Positions 5,632-6,672 of a stretch of 6,672 bases of DNA are shown piece after piece. The notes beneath the pieces were generated by a model. It worked only from the letters and a program-made list of their open reading frames with translations, was not told where the DNA came from and made no database searches. Numbering within the stretch: the first letter of the stretch is position 1; each line of letters starts with the position of its first letter. This stretch comes from Acidimicrobiia bacterium (GTDB lineage Bacteria; Actinomycetota; Acidimicrobiia; Spongiisociales; SHLN01). The DNA is taken from contig JAUXJL010000116.1 of assembly GCA_030624805.1 (NCBI GenBank), positions 1-6,672 of the forward strand. Reading direction: 5' to 3'. Position numbers and translations under genes: made by a program.

Positions 5632-5650
5632 GCTTATTGCTTATTGCTTA
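5632..5650. repeat. Short GCTTATT tandem repeat next to the LOG stop
   Basis: GCTTATT occurs at 5632-5638 and 5639-5645, followed by a partial GCTTA at 5646-5650, immediately downstream of the LOG gene stop codon at 5652-5654. Read on the minus strand it places several TAA triplets in a row after the gene. It looks like slippage of a short unit. Confidence 0.6.
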
Positions 5651-5651
5651 C

Positions 5652-6672
5652 TTACAGCTTGTTCAGCTGATTGATGAGCTGGCGGAGTCGGCCGAAATGG
5701 CGTCGGTTGAACTCGAAGCTGATTCGCTCCAACTCAGGAACATCGCCGTCGGCAATCTCTGAGGGGCTGGCCGTCACCCGCATGATGCCGCCGGACACCA
5801 CGACGTCTGAGAACTCGTCGTTCAACTGGGTGAGGAGGGCGTCGTCCGGACCCCGGAGCATGCGGAGGATGAGGTTACCGTCGACGTAGCGCTGGGATTG
5901 ATAGTTGCGATAGAAATCGCAGATTGCATCGGCTGCTTCGGTCGCATCATGGGCTGGTGTGAAGAGACTCAGATCGTTGCTGGTGATCATCTCGTTGCCG
6001 AGCAGATCTTCCCGAACGAATCGCTCCCACGTCTCCCAATACCCCGTACCCTCGGATTCGATCAACACGATCGGGGCCAGTGGGCTCTTACCGGTCTGGA
6101 TCAGCGTGAGCGCCTCAAAAGCCTCATCCATAGTTCCGAACCCTCCCGGGAACAGGGCGAAGGCGTGAGATTCCTTCACGAAGATGAGTTTGCGAGTGAA
6201 GAAATACTTGAAGTTGAGGAGCCGGTCGGGGAGCACATGCTCATTCGCATCGGCCTCGAATGGGAGTCGGATGTTCACGCCGAACGATCGTTCACGGCCG
6301 GCGCCCTCGTTGCCCGCTTCCATAATGCCGGGGCCGGCACCAGTGATCACCATCCAGTTGCGATCCTCGGTCATGATGCGGGCGAAATCGGCCGCCATCT
6401 TATAGTCCGGTTCGTCGGGTTTAGTTCGGGCGGATCCGAAGATGCTTACCTTCCTCACGTCCTTGAACGTCGAGAAGATACGGAACGGGTAGCGCATTTC
6501 CTTGAGGGCTGTGTTGGCGAGCTTGACGTCGCCCCGGTCGGCATTGTCGCGCAGGAGCTTCAGGGACGTGACAACCATTTCTTCGATGAGGTCGGTGTTG
6601 GCTCCGCCGCCGGCCGCTGCGACGAGCTCTGCCACCAGCCGGTCAATTTCGGCATCACCGATTTGGTAAGAG
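5652..6672 (-). CDS. LOG family protein, long form (5' end outside window)
   Basis: The frame runs open from the right edge to a TAA at 5652-5654. A GTG at 6635 would give 327 residues, but the 12 codons between it and the edge (SYQIGDAEIDRL) read as normal protein of this family, so the gene very probably starts beyond the window. Numbering from the GTG: a helical N-terminal region (1-60), VSIFGSAR (63-70) opening the Rossmann fold, VITGAGPGIMEAGNEGA (96-112), the linker NFKYFFTRK (141-149), and the signature PGGFGTMDE (163-171) with Glu171, followed by LTLIQTGK. LOG proteins cleave the N-glycosidic bond of nucleoside 5'-monophosphates, releasing the base and ribose phosphate; older annotations call them lysine decarboxylases in error. 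The long form has an added C-terminal helical part (about 240-327). The terminator at 5370-5393 may end its transcript. Confidence 0.9.
   Translation of the reverse strand, partial: SYQIGDAEIDRLVAELVAAAGGGANTDLIEEMVVTSLKLLRDNADRGDVKLANTALKEMRYPFRIFSTFKDVRKVSIFGSARTKPDEPDYKMAADFARIMTEDRNWMVITGAGPGIMEAGNEGAGRERSFGVNIRLPFEADANEHVLPDRLLNFKYFFTRKLIFVKESHAFALFPGGFGTMDEAFEALTLIQTGKSPLAPIVLIESEGTGYWETWERFVREDLLGNEMITSNDLSLFTPAHDATEAADAICDFYRNYQSQRYVDGNLILRMLRGPDDALLTQLNDEFSDVVVSGGIMRVTASPSEIADGDVPELERISFEFNRRHFGRLRQLINQLNKL

Larger units (their letters stand above)
5394..5640 (-). ncRNA. Candidate structured RNA (leader, 3' UTR or independent small RNA)
   Basis: The hairpins of this stretch lie upstream, in minus-strand sense, of an intrinsic terminator at 5370-5393, the order expected for a small RNA, a long structured 3' UTR of the LOG gene, or a terminating leader of the TIGR03084 operon. 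It matches no RNA class that I recognise: I looked for RNase P, tmRNA, cobalamin, c-di-GMP and ydaO-type signatures and found none convincing. A DNA-level REP-like repeat is an equally good explanation. No promoter could be identified. Confidence 0.3.
5297..5651. other. Gene-free, hairpin-rich intergenic region
   Basis: This 355-bp stretch lies between the LOG gene stop and the TIGR03084 start, both on the minus strand. No reading frame in it looks like a protein: an open minus frame crossing it (5604 into the TIGR03084 gene) yields a Pro/Arg/Ser-rich product without domain character and ends as the antisense frame of a real gene. Instead the sequence is dominated by inverted repeats. From the LOG side these are a short GCTTATT tandem repeat, two related two-hairpin elements, three short perfect hairpins and an intrinsic terminator. 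The last ~70 bp before the TIGR03084 ATG (5297-5369) hold no structure that I can support; TTGAAA at 5344-5349 (minus) could be a -35 box but has no well-spaced -10. Confidence 0.7.

Noticed and set aside
5394..5640. RNase P RNA, tmRNA or known riboswitch
   Set aside because: No conserved RNase P core, no tmRNA tRNA-like end or tag frame, and no complete cobalamin, c-di-GMP or ydaO consensus on either strand.

Overview
The window is a GC-rich bacterial chromosome segment with dense, overlapping genes and frequent GTG starts. The gene content points to Actinomycetota: a TIGR03084/mycothiol-dependent-isomerase-like protein, a long-form LOG protein, a DUF4032 remnant and a UPF0104 membrane protein. 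A deep lineage such as Acidimicrobiia is my guess, but it cannot be proved from the sequence. I see no rRNA, tRNA, CRISPR array, transposase or phage gene.

Left part (1-1975): the 3' end of one PAP2-type membrane phosphatase overlaps the start of a second complete PAP2 phosphatase. This second gene converges with, and overlaps by 105 bp, a minus-strand UPF0104-type polytopic membrane protein. Together they look like a lipid or isoprenoid-phosphate handling cluster. Directly upstream of the UPF0104 gene (1998-2352, minus) is a degraded C-terminal piece of a DUF4032 protein, broken by one frameshift and lacking its N-terminal part.

Middle part (2397-3367, plus): a small DUF971 protein with a Cys-x-Cys-x-x-Cys/His metal site is coupled through TAATG to an unrecognised 212-residue protein whose motif layout suggests a PD-(D/E)XK nuclease-like fold.

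Right part (minus strand): a three-gene operon, each junction an ATGA overlap, encodes in transcription order a TIGR03084 DinB-like metalloprotein, a BtpA-family TIM-barrel protein and a PPC/DUF296 protein. Upstream of it lies a 355-bp gene-free stretch packed with stem-loops. It holds a pair of ~60-nt elements that share a fold with compensatory base changes, three perfect 7-3-7 hairpins at exact 21-nt phase, and an intrinsic terminator on the minus strand. Beyond it is the LOG-family gene, whose 5' end runs off the window.

The most interesting items are the structured non-coding region between the LOG gene and the TIGR03084 operon, the DUF971/nuclease-like gene pair, and the operon of three little-understood families.
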